Origin: Bdellovibrionaceae bacterium UBA2316
GTDB lineage: Bacteria; Bdellovibrionota; Bdellovibrionia; Bdellovibrionales; Bdellovibrionaceae
Length of the DNA stretch: 5,519 nt
Assembly: GCA_002345205.1 (NCBI GenBank)
Contig: DDVI01000122.1
Span: 1-5,519 of the forward strand
Direction: 5' to 3'
Numbering within the stretch: position 1 is the stretch's first letter; the number at the start of each line of letters is the position of its first letter. A model generated the notes under the pieces. It saw only the letters and a list, made by a program, of their open reading frames with translations, did not search any database and was not told the origin of the DNA. Positions 5,509-5,519 of this stretch are shown one piece after another. The translations under genes were made by a program, and so were the position numbers.

Positions 5509-5519
5509 CTTGACTGGCC

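Noticed and set aside
1..5519. CRISPR array, insertion sequence, prophage, tRNA or toxin-antitoxin pair
   Set aside because: No regularly spaced repeats, transposase motifs, terminal inverted repeats, cloverleaf-like segments or small paired toxin/antitoxin genes were seen.

Overview
The window looks like chromosomal DNA from a predatory or related member of the Bdellovibrionota (Bdellovibrio or Pseudobdellovibrio-like). The main reason is two proteins of the TIGR02147 family, a paralogous group best known from Bdellovibrio and Fibrobacter. Supporting signs are an exported protein whose mature start carries a GNGG motif, which I recall from many Bdellovibrio secreted hypothetical proteins, and a base composition that looks around 40% GC by eye, lower than B. 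bacteriovorus and closer to the exovorus-type lineage. Genus-level placement is inference.

Layout: positions 2-106 hold the 3' end of an unidentified + strand gene. It converges, with a 9-base gap, on a - strand pair. That pair is a TIGR02147 protein (1282-2100) whose stop codon overlaps, in an ATGA, the start of an exported protein (116-1285). The exported protein has an HExxH zinc-peptidase motif followed by what reads as an eight-strand outer-membrane beta-barrel. Upstream on the same strand is a complete PAP2-superfamily membrane phosphatase (2215-2865). A 120-base divergent spacer separates it from a + strand lipoprotein (2986-4182) with an Ala/Lys/Glu-rich linker and a small His cluster. 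A tandem repeat able to form alternative hairpins and then a strong intrinsic terminator (4263-4305) follow. Next comes a leader region with a 9-base inverted repeat and a 10-base tandem repeat, then a second, longer TIGR02147 protein (4473-5486).

How the genes may work together: every protein with a visible location signal belongs to the cell envelope (lipoprotein, membrane phosphatase, exported peptidase/barrel), and two putative DNA-binding proteins of one family flank them. The tightest link is the translationally coupled TIGR02147-HExxH/barrel pair, the best candidate here for a little-described functional unit. No phage, insertion sequence, CRISPR, tRNA or rRNA is visible. Gene functions beyond PAP2 chemistry and the TIGR02147 assignment are inferred.
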